Positions 35,030 to 46,396 of a stretch of DNA of 64,000 nucleotides are shown here, piece after piece. Numbering within the stretch: the first letter of the stretch is position 1; every line of letters starts with the position of its first letter. Source of the stretch: Zygaena filipendulae (taxonomy: Eukaryota > Arthropoda > Insecta > Lepidoptera > Zygaenidae). The translations under genes and the position numbers were made by a program. The notes under the pieces were generated by a model. The model did not search any database. It was not told the origin of the DNA and saw only the letters and a list, made by a program, of their open reading frames with translations. The stretch lies in assembly GCA_907165275.2 (NCBI GenBank), contig OU015674.1, forward strand, positions 6,101,001-6,165,000, read 5' to 3'.

Positions 35030-35267
35030 CCGCCGCACTCAGAGTCGACTTTAATGATTACTTAGTTAAGTATAGATTTTTAAAACAAAACTGCCGCAAT
35101 CAGACAAGTTTAATAAATTAATGTTAATTGGCATTTAACTAATTTAAGTTACATCTCATTAAATGCCAATTAACATGAATTTACTGAACGTCTCTGATTG
35201 CGGCAATTTTGTTTTAAAAATCTATACTTAACTAAGTAATCATTAAAGTCGACTCTGAGTGCGGCGG
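35030..35267. mobile_element. Foldback MITE with TAA duplication, best preserved
   Basis: CCGCCGCACTCAGAGTCGAC and its reverse complement end arms of about 100 bp. TAA at 35027-35029 and 35268-35270. Lies 1.2 kb upstream of the protease. Confidence 0.85.
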
Positions 35268-36021
35268 TAAGTTCTGAATATATAAGTAAGTATAGGATGA
35301 TTTACATATCTTGTAACATGCCATGTAGTTATATTTTTGGTGAATAAATAAAAAAAAAAATATCTCGATCAAAAAGTTTCAGAGAATACTGATGTTCGCT
35401 GATTTATTAGGATTTTATTCTATCTAATTTTTTTTTTAACCGCGTGGAGAAGAGAAGCAGATAGAGATTAATTTGTATCACCCCCTTTAAAACTGTTTAA
35501 AGTTGAGTTAATTCAGACAAAGAGCTTAGTTAGGGCACACATTTTTATCTCAAAGTCTTCTTTATGAGATAAAATAGTTATATTCGGGACAAATTGCCAG
35601 TCCACTGAATGGGTGCCAAGCAAACAAAATAAATTGGATTTCGTTCCATACCAGAGTATAAAAGAATTCACGAGAAAAATAAAGTTCAAAGATTGACTTT
35701 TTAAAAAGAACTCTCTCTCTCTCTTTAGAAATTTAGAAAAATATTTCACAAATCTGATCGAGTTATCCTTTCGATATCGAATCCGTACCGACCGAGTGTT
35801 ATTAAAAAGAAACACTTTTAAAATTCGATGCTCAATTTATTTTCACTAAGTTATTAGAACAGAATTCTGATTCGAAATGAAAATTGGATTTTTCATCTTG
35901 CAAAAGTCTGAAACCATCCGAGGCTAGTATAAAAGAAGAACGATAAAAGAAAAAGCATAACAATCAATGTGTATGATTTAATATTACTTAAAAAGCAGAA
36001 CCAATTTAAGTTAAATAGCAG
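35268..36021. other. Upstream flank of the protease
   Basis: Retroposon-like tail (GGTGAATAAATAAAAAAAA) near 35339. (CT)n at 35711-35725. The 100-aa antisense frame at 35513-35815 has low complexity and no domain. Could hold regulatory sites; none is certain. Confidence 0.35.
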
Positions 36022-36103
36022 TATAAAGGCGAAATGGCAGTTCTCAGCTAGTTCACGGTAACTTAGCGTGACGAATCTGTGATAAAGTCGACGCAATCAC
36101 GTG
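36022..36103 (+). promoter_or_regulatory. Alternative upstream promoter-like cluster
   Basis: TATAAA at 36022-36027 is followed by CTCAGCTA at 36043-36050. TGATAA (GATA-type) is at 36080-36085 and CACGTG (E-box) at 36098-36103. If used, the 5' UTR of the protease would exceed 400 bp or be spliced. Motif matching only. Confidence 0.15.
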
Positions 36104-36385
36104 CAGTCCAGTTTATAGCTGAACAGCTATGCCTACGGTCAAAAACAAACTCGATGGCAATCATGCCGCATGCTACATACGCGAAAAGTAAAAAAATCTA
36201 AGAAACAAATAAAAAATTTGAACACCAAAAGTTCAACTCGGCATTGAAAACATAAAAATTAAAGTGCAAATATTTCAAGTCCGAAAGCTCACAAAAGGCA
36301 TTGTCTAATATTTGCCGAAGATATTTTGAGAGAAGAGTAAAACCGTTGCAGAGCTTTCGAAGAACAGTGTTTATTTAGTGAGTAA

Positions 36386-36426
36386 TATATATAATAGTGT
36401 CTTTATATAATAATTGAAAACTCAGA
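36386..36426 (+). promoter_or_regulatory. Candidate core promoter of the serine protease
   Basis: TATATATAA at 36386-36394 and TATATAA at 36404-36410 lie ahead of CTCAGATT at 36421-36428, which resembles an arthropod initiator. The 5' UTR would be about 40 bp. The spacing from the TATA-like runs to the putative +1 (36, or 20 bp) is not ideal, and such AT runs are common here. Confidence 0.25.
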
Positions 36427-36463
36427 TTCAAGCCTAAACGCAGACTAACTGAGTATAAAGAAA

Positions 36464-37384
36464 ATGTCATCAACAAAGATTATACTGATAGCTGGAATTC
36501 TATTAAAAGTGGTTATATTAGTGGTAGCAGTGGGCGAAAAAGCCTTCAAAGCATGTAAAGAATATGCTGAGTCTATGCTCGAATGCCATAACATTCGGTT
36601 TCCAATGTCTAGAGTGCGAGTACCTATAGATCTCCTACTATACCCACATATGGTACTAATTGGTTTCCGAAAAGAAAGAAACGAGGATCCAGCTTGGAAA
36701 TGTGGTGGCAGTTTGGTCAGCAATAAATGGATTTTGACCGCAGCTCATTGTATTGAAGATCCGAGCAAAGGACCGGCTAGCGTTCTGAGGATCGGTACAG
36801 CCACATTCGAATTCGATGAAATCGAAGAATTGGCACAAGAAAGAGAGGTAGCCGAACGTATAGCACATCCTGATTTCAAACCACCTTCAAAGTACAACGA
36901 TATAGCGTTAATGCGAGCGGAGGTACCGTTCATGTTGAGCAGAGACATACGCATAGCTTGTTTGCCACAGAGTGATTTGACAAGAACGAAAAATGTAACA
37001 GCGATCGGTTTTGGCAAGACCGTTTCTAACGCTTTAACTGGAAGTCAGACATTGATGAAAGTTGACGTGGACATTGTGGACAGTTTCACTTGCAACAAGT
37101 CCATGAGGTTTATGATTAAGAGGAAGATTATAGCGCAAGGCATCATCGACAGTCAGATCTGCGCTGGTGACTATGAGCACGGCGGCAGAGACACTTGTCA
37201 AGGTGACTCCGGTGGTCCGTTACAAGTAATGGACGATCGAATAGACTGTGTACACAATTTCCCCTTGCACACAGTCGTAGGAGTCACGTCGTTTGGCCGA
37301 GATTGTGGCAGAAAAATGGCACCGGGAGTGTACACAAAAGTGTTCGCATACATCGAATGGATAGAAAATATCGTATGGCCTTGA
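36464..37384 (+). CDS. Secreted trypsin-like serine protease (chymotrypsin family S1), single exon
   Basis: A 306-residue open frame with no intron. Residues 7-23 are a hydrophobic signal-like segment. A short pro-region with Cys31 and Cys41 follows, too few cysteines for a clip domain. The protease domain starts near residue 51. Triad: His95 in TAAHC, Asp146 in NDIAL, Ser249 in GDSGG. Asp243, six residues before the serine, predicts cleavage after Lys/Arg. Likely disulfides are C80-C96, C210-C233 and C245-C281, and Cys166 may tie the pro-region to the catalytic domain. Overall it resembles insect snake/venom-type S1 proteases of hemolymph or secretions. Oddity: the usual R-IVGG activation site is not recognisable; the matching stretch reads SR-VRVPIDLLLYPHM. 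The start is the first ATG, with an aaaATG context and the signal segment just after it. The physiological substrate is unknown. The lack of introns could mean a retrocopy. Antisense frames here are shadows. Confidence 0.93.
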   Translation: MSSTKIILIAGILLKVVILVVAVGEKAFKACKEYAESMLECHNIRFPMSRVRVPIDLLLYPHMVLIGFRKERNEDPAWKCGGSLVSNKWILTAAHCIEDPSKGPASVLRIGTATFEFDEIEELAQEREVAERIAHPDFKPPSKYNDIALMRAEVPFMLSRDIRIACLPQSDLTRTKNVTAIGFGKTVSNALTGSQTLMKVDVDIVDSFTCNKSMRFMIKRKIIAQGIIDSQICAGDYEHGGRDTCQGDSGGPLQVMDDRIDCVHNFPLHTVVGVTSFGRDCGRKMAPGVYTKVFAYIEWIENIVWP

Positions 37385-37435
37385 ACAGACAAACGAGATT
37401 ATCATTCAAATAAGATTGACCAAAAAAAACCTTCG

Positions 37436-37441
37436 AATAAA
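37436..37441 (+). terminator. Polyadenylation signal of the serine protease
   Basis: AATAAA lies 51 bp after the TGA stop, a normal distance for an insect 3' UTR. A second AATAAA near 37730 could serve as an alternative. Confidence 0.6.
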
Positions 37442-38191
37442 CTTAGGTCGGAGTCGCGAAACAAGACCCATTTGACTTACCCAAACGTTCTATTTTTTTA
37501 TGTGAAATATATTCCCCAACAACCCTAAAAGGATAACTGCTCTCACCTGAAACAAAAGGAGGTTTTCATGAAAAACTGTGCGTCGATGTGCCCGCGCGGC
37601 CACGTGGGACGTGGAGCAAAAAATGTAAATGTCAGACAGCGATGAGAACGAACATCGGACGACGAAAGGGCGCAACTCTAGTGAAGGCGGAAGCGTGTTT
37701 TGATGTGTAGCGTTATATTTTACTGTAAAATAAATTCCAATAGCACCTTCTTTTTATACACAACTGTTCCTAGCTGAATTTCGGGATTCCCGCGGAAATT
37801 CTATGTTCGAGAACAAAAAGTACCTATCTCATGTCACCGAGGAATACTGTAGCTTATTGTTATTAATATAAGAACTTTTATAATCGATTCAGAAGTTCCA
37901 GAGATTATCACCTACGTAACTAAACTAACAAATAATTGAACTTAACCAACGATATTTTTTTTATCTACCTCTTAGTATAAATATAATTGAGTACCTCGAA
38001 AATTTCACCGTGAATGTTCTAGATTTGCTTGGAAAAATCTAGATGAGGTCTGTTTCTATGCAAAAAGTGTACGAACATCTAGAAAAAGTTGTCGCCGTGC
38101 GTGGGTATTAAACCTAACACCATCGTACACTACTTACACATTATATCGTACTAATCACTAACCGTAATTCTAAGACTAGTATTATGAAAAA
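37442..38191. other. Downstream flank of the protease
   Basis: A degraded reverse Helitron lies at about 37760-37990 (GGGATTCCCGCGGAAATTC). A GC-richer stretch near 37580-37690 has no supported frame. Confidence 0.4.
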
Positions 38192-38378
38192 ACTAGCTGT
38201 GCCCCGCGGTAATTTCGGAGTTCCCGCGGGAATTCCGGGATAAAAAGTACCTTATGTCCCTCTCTGTACCCCTGACAACGTGCATGACAAATTTCATCCA
38301 AATACGTTCAGCCGTTTTGCGTGATTGAGTAACAAACATCCAAACATCCACACTTTCACATTTATAATATTAGTAGGA
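38192..38378 (-). mobile_element. Non-autonomous Helitron, left member of an inverted pair
   Basis: Minus strand A|TCCTACTAATATTATAAATG ... GGCACAGCTAG|T. GTGGATGTTTGGATG marks the same subfamily as 38689. Confidence 0.85.
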
Positions 38379-38688
38379 TTGCCTAAATCGCTTACGCCCG
38401 TCACTGTATACTCAATATATACAGGATGTTGCCAGGTATTTCCGTGTCTGCTGATACTTATGATCTTACCAGAGAAAGATCGCGCCATTTTACTTGTAAG
38501 ATTTCCTTGGCAATTTTGTGTATAGGTACGCAGCGAATTCAGGAGCTGGTTTTTTTCCTTCATCGCGTTTTTTTTCCCTATTTATAATAAGAAGTTAGAT
38601 ACCTTTGACATGATTGTCTTCTATTTCGCTGTATTAAGAAAATGACGGTTTGTGTAAGATTACAAATGAAATACTTGATTTTCAGTAA
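38379..38688. other. Spacer between inverted Helitrons
   Basis: 310 bp with no repeat match; the 66-89 aa frames here run out of the flanking Helitron. Confidence 0.4.
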
Positions 38689-38886
38689 TCCTACTAATAT
38701 TATAAATGTGAAAGTGTGGATGTTTGGATGTTTGTTACTCGATCACGCAAAAACGGCGGAACGGATTTGGATGAAATTTGGCATGCACGTTGTCAGGGTA
38801 CAGAGAGGGACATAAGGTACTTTTAATCCCGGAATTCCCGCGGGAACTCCGAAATTACCGCGGGTGAAACGGCGGGGCACAGCTAG
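38689..38886 (+). mobile_element. Non-autonomous Helitron, right member of an inverted pair
   Basis: A|TCCTACTAATATTATAAATG ... GGCACAGCTAG|T, all family parts present. Confidence 0.85.
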
Positions 38887-39305
38887 TTATGTAATAAGTG
38901 AGATCCAATCAACGAGGAATCACAACAAATGTTAGAATATTGAATAAATAAACCGGGAAACTTAATGACTTAGAAAAAGAAGAAATCCCGCCAATTGATT
39001 TCGTATTTGAATACCTTCAAATTAAAAAGAAATCTATGATACGAACGCGGACGCCCCAGCGTATAATAAGCTATTAAAGTTAGGATTAAGTTTAAAAGTC
39101 ATCTCTTTATAGGAGTGAAAGGGAGAGAAGAAGAAAAAAATATCCAATTTCCAAACTTGCACGTGGCACGCGTAATATTCGTTTAAAAGTTTCCGCGAAG
39201 ACGTGGAGGCGGGTTTTGGTTGAGCCAAAATGTCATTCATTGTACGTCTATATTCAATTTTTAAAAACTGGGTTTAACGACGGTCACATCAAAGCAATAT
39301 TTAGT
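38887..39305. other. No gene recognised
   Basis: The antisense 68-aa frame (39034-39240) has no domain. Confidence 0.4.
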
Positions 39306-39356
39306 AGGCCTGAGTCCGGGGTATGGAAATCAAAATTCTATTTAGTCCGGCAGTTG

Positions 39357-39576
39357 TCTATACATATAATGCTTTGTCCTGAATGACTGATGTATCAACG
39401 CACAGCCTAAACCGCTGATCGTAGCGACCTGAAACTTGGAGGGTGTGTTCTTTGGATGACGTAGGATTTTTGAAAATTCAACCCCTAAGAGGATGAAAAG
39501 GGGTTGCAAAGTTTATATGGAACTATTCCGCGGGAACTTCGAAATTATCGCGGGTGAAACCGCACGGGACAGCTAG
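39357..39576 (+). mobile_element. Helitron nested in a MITE
   Basis: TCTATACATATAATGCTTTG ... GGACAGCTAG|T. Same subfamily as 26292. The MITE sequence resumes directly after it. Confidence 0.8.
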
Positions 39577-39642
39577 TTAGCTGATAAAATAATAATAGAC
39601 ACGTATATGCTTAGCTTTTTCAAATTTATAAAAAAATACTTA

Positions 39643-39781
39643 TGCCCGCTCCACATTCACGCGAGAATCTTGCGAGAACGCGACAAAACCACGAGAACGT
39701 GAATGTGAGCCGATGTTCTCCGCCGTTTCTGGTGGTTTTCTCGCGTTCTCGCAAGATTCTCGCGTGAATGTGGAGCGGGCA
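39643..39781. mobile_element. Palindromic PIF/Harbinger-like MITE, TTA duplication
   Basis: 50-bp arms with one mismatch, starting TGCCCGCTCCACATTCACGC. TTA at 39640-39642 and 39782-39784. 139 bp in total. Confidence 0.85.
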
Positions 39782-40002
39782 TTAGATAGGTAGCATTAAA
39801 GTTTAGGAGTGAGGGCTCGTGACGTCATAACGTCGTACAAGCTGTAGCTAGCCGTGACATCACGCGACATTCCGAACTATATCGTTATTTTTTGATTGCG
39901 TAAAAAAAGATAAAAATACGTGTCGAATATTTTTTATTAATCTAGGTGATGGACTAAAAATTAAATTCAGTCAACTAGCCTCTTTGTTAGGGCATCAAAA
40001 CA

Positions 40003-40130
40003 GTACAATACAAATATTCTTTATTGCCACCAGAAACAAAAATATGAAATACATGGTGGGGAATAAAGACAACAAAGAGCGGCCTTATTGCTTAAAAGCC
40101 ATTTCTTCCAGGTAACCTGTACCTATAGTA
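40003..40130 (-). mobile_element. LINE-type 3' end
   Basis: On the minus strand AAGCAATAAGGCCGCTCTTT ... GGCAATAAAGAATATTTGTA, a frequent moth non-LTR 3' end with an AATAAA signal. Confidence 0.6.
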
Positions 40131-42453
40131 GTAACATATAGGTAACTAGAAAAAATAAAATAATAATAAAAATGAAACAGTTAAATTTGATTAAATATAA
40201 ATAACTTACTATATTATCCCAATACAGAACGTAAGTTTAGATGTTTTTCGTTAAGATATTTGGATGGACTGTCAGTTAAATGGATTAGAATCAAATTTGG
40301 CACAGCGCATACTTATATTCAGATTTCAGATTCAACACAGAATATTTTTACCCAAGCACAAAAAGTTCCGGGACGAATTCCGAAATTTTCGAAGTTGGAT
40401 GCGCGGGAAACAATTTAAAATCTTCCTCTTCACAGAAATCGTTGAAAGAAAGGAAGTGAGTGACATAGAATACCATAGAATACTTTTTAGATGAACTGCA
40501 TTTTGATATCAGAGATTTAGGGAACTATAAGAATGTAATAAAATCTTTAAACAGAATGAAAACGATGTAGGTAATCTAAGACAAATAATGTTATATCTGA
40601 CGTTTTTTACGATATTTAATTATACCGACATGATCAAACGTCGACATAGTATTACATCCATAATTAAAATCACAAAAAAGTTATTAAATTAAAATGTGTA
40701 TAATCAAACAAACAATAACACAAAAAATACTTGTATTTTGTGCGGTGGGTCCAATAAGAAGCAGAAAATGATAACAAATTGCTATTTGTAAGGACCTAAC
40801 AAATAAAATTAAAGAAATTATTATTCTGGTAACACATTGAAATGCCACTAAAAGCCAACAAAAAAGGCACAGTGTCAGACGCAAGAAAAAATAATTTACG
40901 TCTAAAATAAAAACAAAGAATAATTAAAACGACATCGTGGAAACAGACGTGGCGTATTGTTTATGAGAAAAAAAAATTGCTTTGAAATTTTGTAATTTAA
41001 GTTTATGTAAATAAACTAAAAAAAAAAACATACAGATACGAGTAGGTACAGATACAGATACCTATAACACTAACTTGTTACGATTCCACGCAGGATTTTT
41101 AAAAGGGCTCTGGTCCAAAAATTGTAGAAGTGATAAATTCTCTGCATAAGCAGTGATAAAGATAATGCAAAAGTTGTTGCACAATAAATGCCATAATTAG
41201 AGTCAACGAGTGGCATAGCCCATTAAGTTTAACCATTAACTCAAAAAGCCCGTTAACTCAGATTTACCACAAGCAGTTTTTAAAACCAAAATAATATTTA
41301 TGTCTAAGCTAGAATAAGATTTTTTTTTACAAAATTGTTTTCCAATTATTGTTGAAATTTACGTAAAGTAGTAAAGAGAATTTATAAAATTCCCAGAAGT
41401 AAATTTTGAAAGTCAAAATAATTGTTAGGAAAGTGTAAGTGGTCATTATCGAACTAAAAATAAAAAATATCTAATATCAATTTGTGTACGCCCAGCCCAT
41501 TTGAATTCTATTCATTTCACATTTTCGTCGTAAGTCTTGAGACCATATTTTATTTCTAATTGCCAATCTGATCTTACCTTTTGAAGTGGTTACCCGATAT
41601 TCCGAGAAAACCCATTACATCTGCCTTGTACGTAGGTATAAGTATTAACTTAGTATTTGTACAGGATTGGGTATGCTTGCGGTATATTAGCTGGAAGGTT
41701 AAGTGGATGGTCCCCCTGATATTTTGCCAATGTACTTTACCATAAATATAAAATTAATATGTCAAAAAAACAATTTCGAAAGAATAATAAACATGTACAG
41801 TAACAACTAAAAAGGACATTCAATAGATACCGTAACCTTTTTACCAGCAAACGGATAAAATTCTTTTTTTAATGTTCCTTTAGTACACAACCTCTTGTTG
41901 TAATTGAAACTCCTTTTTAGGAGAAACATCTGAGAGGAATGCCCGGGGCATAGAAATCTTTACATTTCGTCTACCTCTCCATGTTATATCAGCAAAAAGA
42001 GGAGGTTATTTGTCTTCTGAAAAATTAAAAAGGCGTTTGTACAAAAGGAGAGTGGATTAAATTAATTAAATTTACAAACTGCCAATATTATTATATGAGA
42101 TCTGAAAATAAGTTGAGACGATAAAGAGATTTGGAGGGCATTAAAAAATATTTAAACATCAAATTCGCTTATCAATATTAACATGCATAGAAAATTTTAT
42201 AAATGAAATAATTTGTTATTAATAAAACAAATAAGTTGCATTGAAAACGACCAGCAAAGCGAATTTGGTCCATATTATATTGTAATATAATCATAACAAA
42301 AAAAATTAAATTGTGAAAAGACATTGATTGCAAATGACTGCATGCTAGATAAAGTGACGCAACTAAATAGAATAAAGAAAAAAAAACGCAAAAACATTGT
42401 CATTAACCAATTGAACTAAATAAAATTCTAGCTTTATCCGTACATACCATACA
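40131..42453. other. Long AT-rich stretch, no gene recognised
   Basis: A 76-aa frame at 40264-40494 includes Helitron-like sequence; a 66-aa antisense frame at 40684-40884 is hydrophobic but otherwise featureless. This is the longest stretch free of recognisable repeats. It could contain introns or regulatory DNA; nothing can be assigned. Confidence 0.4.
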
Positions 42454-42658
42454 TCATTACTTATTATAAATGCAAAAGTGAGTTTGTTTGTATGTTTGTT
42501 TGTTTGTTACGCTCTCACGCCTTAAAGGCTCAACCGATCATCCTGAAATTCTGCATACACTTTGTCAGGGGTACAGAGCCTACATAGCGTATTTTTTATT
42601 CCGGAATCCCCTCAGAAAATCCGAAGTTAACGCGGGTGAAACCGCGGCGAACAGCTAG
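42454..42658 (+). mobile_element. Non-autonomous Helitron
   Basis: A|TCATTACTTATTATAAATGC, (GTTT)n, body, hairpin GCGGGTGAAACCGCGGCG, CAGCTAG|T. Confidence 0.85.
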
Positions 42659-43740
42659 TAGACAATTATATAGTTAATATCTTGTTATTAAATGAAGTCC
42701 CGAATTTCTGTAAATTAATTTTTGAACGTTACAAACATCCTGCAATAAAAATAGAGGATAATTAGATTTTTTTATCAATCGAGATTCGAGACATATCGTA
42801 ATTGTGTTTTGACTGTCAGAATTTCAATTATAAAATCGAATTTTTTGGCTCATTACTTTATAATTTCTGAGGGTTTTATGAACCAAATATTTTTACGTAG
42901 CGTCTTACTTAACTTTGATCATAACATAGGTTTTTAAACTATGGTGGGAAATTGCACACCATCCACCTAGCAATTGAAATATCTTGACGCAACAATATTA
43001 TAGGCCTGACAAGATTCCGGGGATCGAAGTGCTAATGAAATAACTCGGTTTAATCATCCGACTATTGTCCGTTTCCCCCGGGCTATGTCCGGGTCCTACC
43101 AAAGGATTTCAATATCGTGTCAATGTCGATTCCTCGTATGAATCTGTCTGTCCGGTTACGTATCACGTAGAAACTACATCACGGATTAAAAAGGGACCTA
43201 ACAAAAAGGTAGGTTGTAAAGCCTATTTATTGGACAAAGCATAGGTATTACTCCATAAACGTGTACCTACTATATAAAAATTATAATAAAATGGGTAATT
43301 TATTGTAATTTTTTAATATTTATGTTAACTTCTTTGGTATTTAATATTAATTTTGTTACTTTTATGTAGGTACCTAATATGATTATTTTTATCTCAAAAA
43401 TTGACGATTGTACTATCCCTCTGTAACATTTAATTTTGTATAAACTGATAGTACGAAATAAATAAACTAAACTAAACATTTATGATGGTAATTTCTGGAA
43501 CTACTGAATTGATAATGGATTTTAATTATTTCATTTATGGCTAAAGTTTCCCTGAATTGCCCGATTAACATAAGCTACTTCTTTTCTCGATATAAAAAAA
43601 AACTTTCCCAGGGAATCCTAAGTGTCGCGCGGGCGACCTAACTAAGCAGAGACATAATACTTATATACTTTTTTGTAAAAAACATACTTATGATAAGTAA
43701 ATACATAATTACCCAAAGTCAGGGTAAAACAAATATTCAT
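42659..43740. other. No gene; retroposon tail near 43450
   Basis: GTACGAAATAAATAAACTAA followed by ACTAAAC at 43453-43478 resembles a processed tail with (CTAAA)n. A weak Helitron-like patch near 43480-43640. Confidence 0.4.
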
Positions 43741-43860
43741 TTTCAACTTTACCCTGACGCAAAGATCGAACCCGCCCCCCTCGGTGTAGCAAAAAATTCT
43801 TCGCTAACAACAAAACCAACAGTGGTGTCGATGCTTTTACGATTCGACTTGTTAAAATTT
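43741..43860 (-). repeat. tRNA-derived SINE head, diverged
   Basis: Minus-strand GCGGGTTCGATCTTTGCGTC matches the B-box region of the SINE at 21441, and the ATCGACACC start is shared. The 73-aa frame at 43690 is a by-product. Confidence 0.5.
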
Positions 43861-44346
43861 AATCCCGACATTCACCGGGCCAAATCATGGGCTATCATTA
43901 GTCAAAAATAGGTTGTAACTTGAAAGTCATTCCGAATCGAGAGACTCGAGTAAGATTTTCAAATAGCCACGTACCGAAGGTTTGGTGTCGGATAGATTTT
44001 CCGAAGTGACGAAGAAATTAAACTTTTTCAATCATCTCTTCGCTTTGATAGTACCTACCTACTCTCTTTGGTGCGAAAATTCGTTCCGCTTTATACACAG
44101 TTATTACGGGCTAAAGAAATGTTATATTAACCTGAAGATAATTAGATTTTTTTAGTTATCATCTCTTTTGAGACCGTAGATTACGTATTTAAGAAGGTAC
44201 CTATATGTAATGTTGTTCAAAGAATTTCTCCAAGCTTTAGGTATAATATGTCAGAGTCGTTGCTGTGTTCAAAAAATGACCATCAGCTATTTCAATTTTT
44301 CGGACGCCTACAAAATAGAATAAAATACTTATACCATTTGTACTAA
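43861..44346. other. No gene recognised
   Basis: Nothing identified. Confidence 0.4.
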
Positions 44347-44529
44347 TCCTTATAATTATAAATGCGAATGTGAGTTTGTTACGCTTTTACGCCTGAACTA
44401 CCTAACCAATCATCATGAAATTTTACATACACGTTGTCAGGGGTATAAAGAAGGGCATAGGGTACTTTTTATGCGGAAATTTCTGCACGAACTCTGAAAT
44501 TAATGCGAGTGAACCGCGGGAAATAGATA
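44347..44529 (+). mobile_element. Non-autonomous Helitron, decayed end
   Basis: A|TCCTTATAATTATAAATGCG ... GCGAGTGAACCGCGGG, then GATAG|T instead of CTAG. Confidence 0.75.
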
Positions 44530-46230
44530 GTCATGTATATATTTTTAGAAAATAACTTTTATACGTATTTTTACGTAATCAGTTATGTAGGTACAAAGAG
44601 AATTAACTAGAGAGTTGTTTTAAACTATATAGTTAATCCTCGATCAACATCAGAAACCTCAACCCTCAACCACGTTCGGCGGCTGTAACACGCTCAAAAC
44701 GGATACTGTTTAGATAACTGTCATAAGTTCAACAACCCTAAAACAACATGGCGGTTGTAATAAGTCAAAATATGCTAATTCTGTTTGGCTTGAGACGTTA
44801 TTAAATGATAATATTGTTAAAGGCGTATCGCAGGTCAAGTTGAAGGTGAAACAGCGTCACGATAGACAGATGACAAAAGCTCCTTATTATCTAGACTGTG
44901 GCTAGTCGTCCACTAAACGGACGAATAATGATCGTCCGCTAAACACAAAATGTATTGATCTTTTCTAACGTTCTTTCTTTTTTACGAGATTTGATCGCAA
45001 TGCTGAGTTAATATCAATTTCATTAGGCAATTTTATTGCGTAGCACGGTTAATAACGCATTGTTAGGTTCAATACACAATATGTGTGTGTGTGTGTGTGT
45101 ATTTACGTGTGTATAACGCATGTTAATGAGCGTCTATCAAATGTGCATCGCGCCCAGTGAACCTGGATACCGGAAATTCTATGACTATATCGTAGGGTCA
45201 TGTAAAATCGTCGAGTCAAAAGTTTGTATTTTTGAAAATACATAATCAAATTTTGGTCCTTTGTGTGTATCAACGTATAGCCGAAAATAAATAGCTGGTA
45301 GTAAAAAAAATTGATAAATATATCGTTATAGCTTAATTGAACAACCTCTAAAAGAGGTTTGTCTGTCGTTCCAATCCCAGATTTCAAAAATCAGGGATCC
45401 AAACTTTAGATTAAGATCTGACTTAAGGCCTGTTCTTTTTTAAATTGATTTTTGCGTAAAGAATTTTCAATCGTCGCCAGCCCTAGCGCGATGGGAAGCG
45501 ACGCGCAATCCCAGTAATAGGCAGAAACGATTTTGCGGATAACAATCAGTTTAATTTATACCACTGTGTAGGCAGTGCGCGGTCACCGCTCAATTGTTCT
45601 TTGATGTTTAATGCCATCGGACGAGAGCGGTGCGGTCGGGGCTTAATTGAAAATATTCAGTCACAACTCATTAGAGTTCGCTTAATCGTTTTATGGTATA
45701 AAATTCAGCAGCAACAAGCTGAATAATGTACCTACCTACTATTGTATCTACACTCAGACCAAATAAAAACTAAAGACGGAACGTCTCGAACAACGAAGTG
45801 AAGCCGGTTGCGTGTGCATGTGGTGCTTAGGAAAGTGCCACAACGATTCCCAGGTATGGTGTCTTTTTCTTGTGAGTGTGTGTGTGTTTCTGTGTACGTG
45901 CACGGCGATGGTGTCTCTATCTATCTATGTGTATCGATCTACCTGTTTGCAACAAATAAAAATACACTCGGTTTTAATCGACGAAAAAGCGCATTGTATT
46001 TAATCCGGCAATTAACAAAAAGGGCCATGGGGTTACATTAACTGAATAAACTTTTATTGGACGGCACGTTTGTTTGACACCTTTTGATCGGATTAAAAAA
46101 ATTCTATAACTTACTATCTGCTGTTTTACGAACAGTGCCGAGCGAATTACTAATATGAATTTAGTTAGTTGTAAGCTGCTTGAAGGCTTTCAGCACTTAT
46201 AGACAGATTGTTGAAGTGACAATCTCTTTT
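44530..46230. other. No gene; (TG)n microsatellite
   Basis: (TG)n at 45082-45100. A 94-aa antisense frame at 45103-45387 and frames at 45808-46041 (GT-rich) lack domains. GC-richer DNA near 45460-45660 is unassigned. Confidence 0.4.
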
Positions 46231-46350
46231 TAGGGTACCGTACCCAAAGGTTAAAACGGGACCCTATCATAAGACTTTGCTGAACAGCTCCCATTTTTAC
46301 TATGATCCCATGAGCTATTCGTCAACTCCCGAGTCCATGATCGTAACGCT
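46231..46350 (+). repeat. AGGGTACCGTACCCAAAGG repeat fragment
   Basis: The block with GGTACCGTACCC and AACGGGACCCTAT resembles a dispersed repeat common in moth genomes. Only one copy is in this window, so the class is unknown. Confidence 0.35.
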
Positions 46351-46396
46351 CAGATCCATATACACTGGTAAGTGTGTGTGCATAATTATATATTTA

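Larger units (their letters stand above)
39306..39980. mobile_element. CRE-bearing MITE, copy D, hosting two insertions
   Basis: Left part with AATTCTATTTAGTCCGGCAG; right part ends GTCAACTAGCC. A Helitron (39357-39576) and a Harbinger-like palindrome (39643-39781) lie inside. CRE-like sites are decayed (GTGACGTCAT, GTGACATCAC). Confidence 0.8.

Noticed and set aside
35513..35815. 100-aa antisense frame upstream of the protease
   Set aside because: Rich in Phe, Lys and Ser from AT-rich DNA, no domain, no supported start or splice context.
36445..37405. Antisense frames opposite the serine protease
   Set aside because: Shadows of a clear coding sequence on the plus strand.
38192..38886. Terminal repeats of one larger transposon
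   Set aside because: Each arm is a complete Helitron with its own A|T insertion site, so two insertions explain it better.
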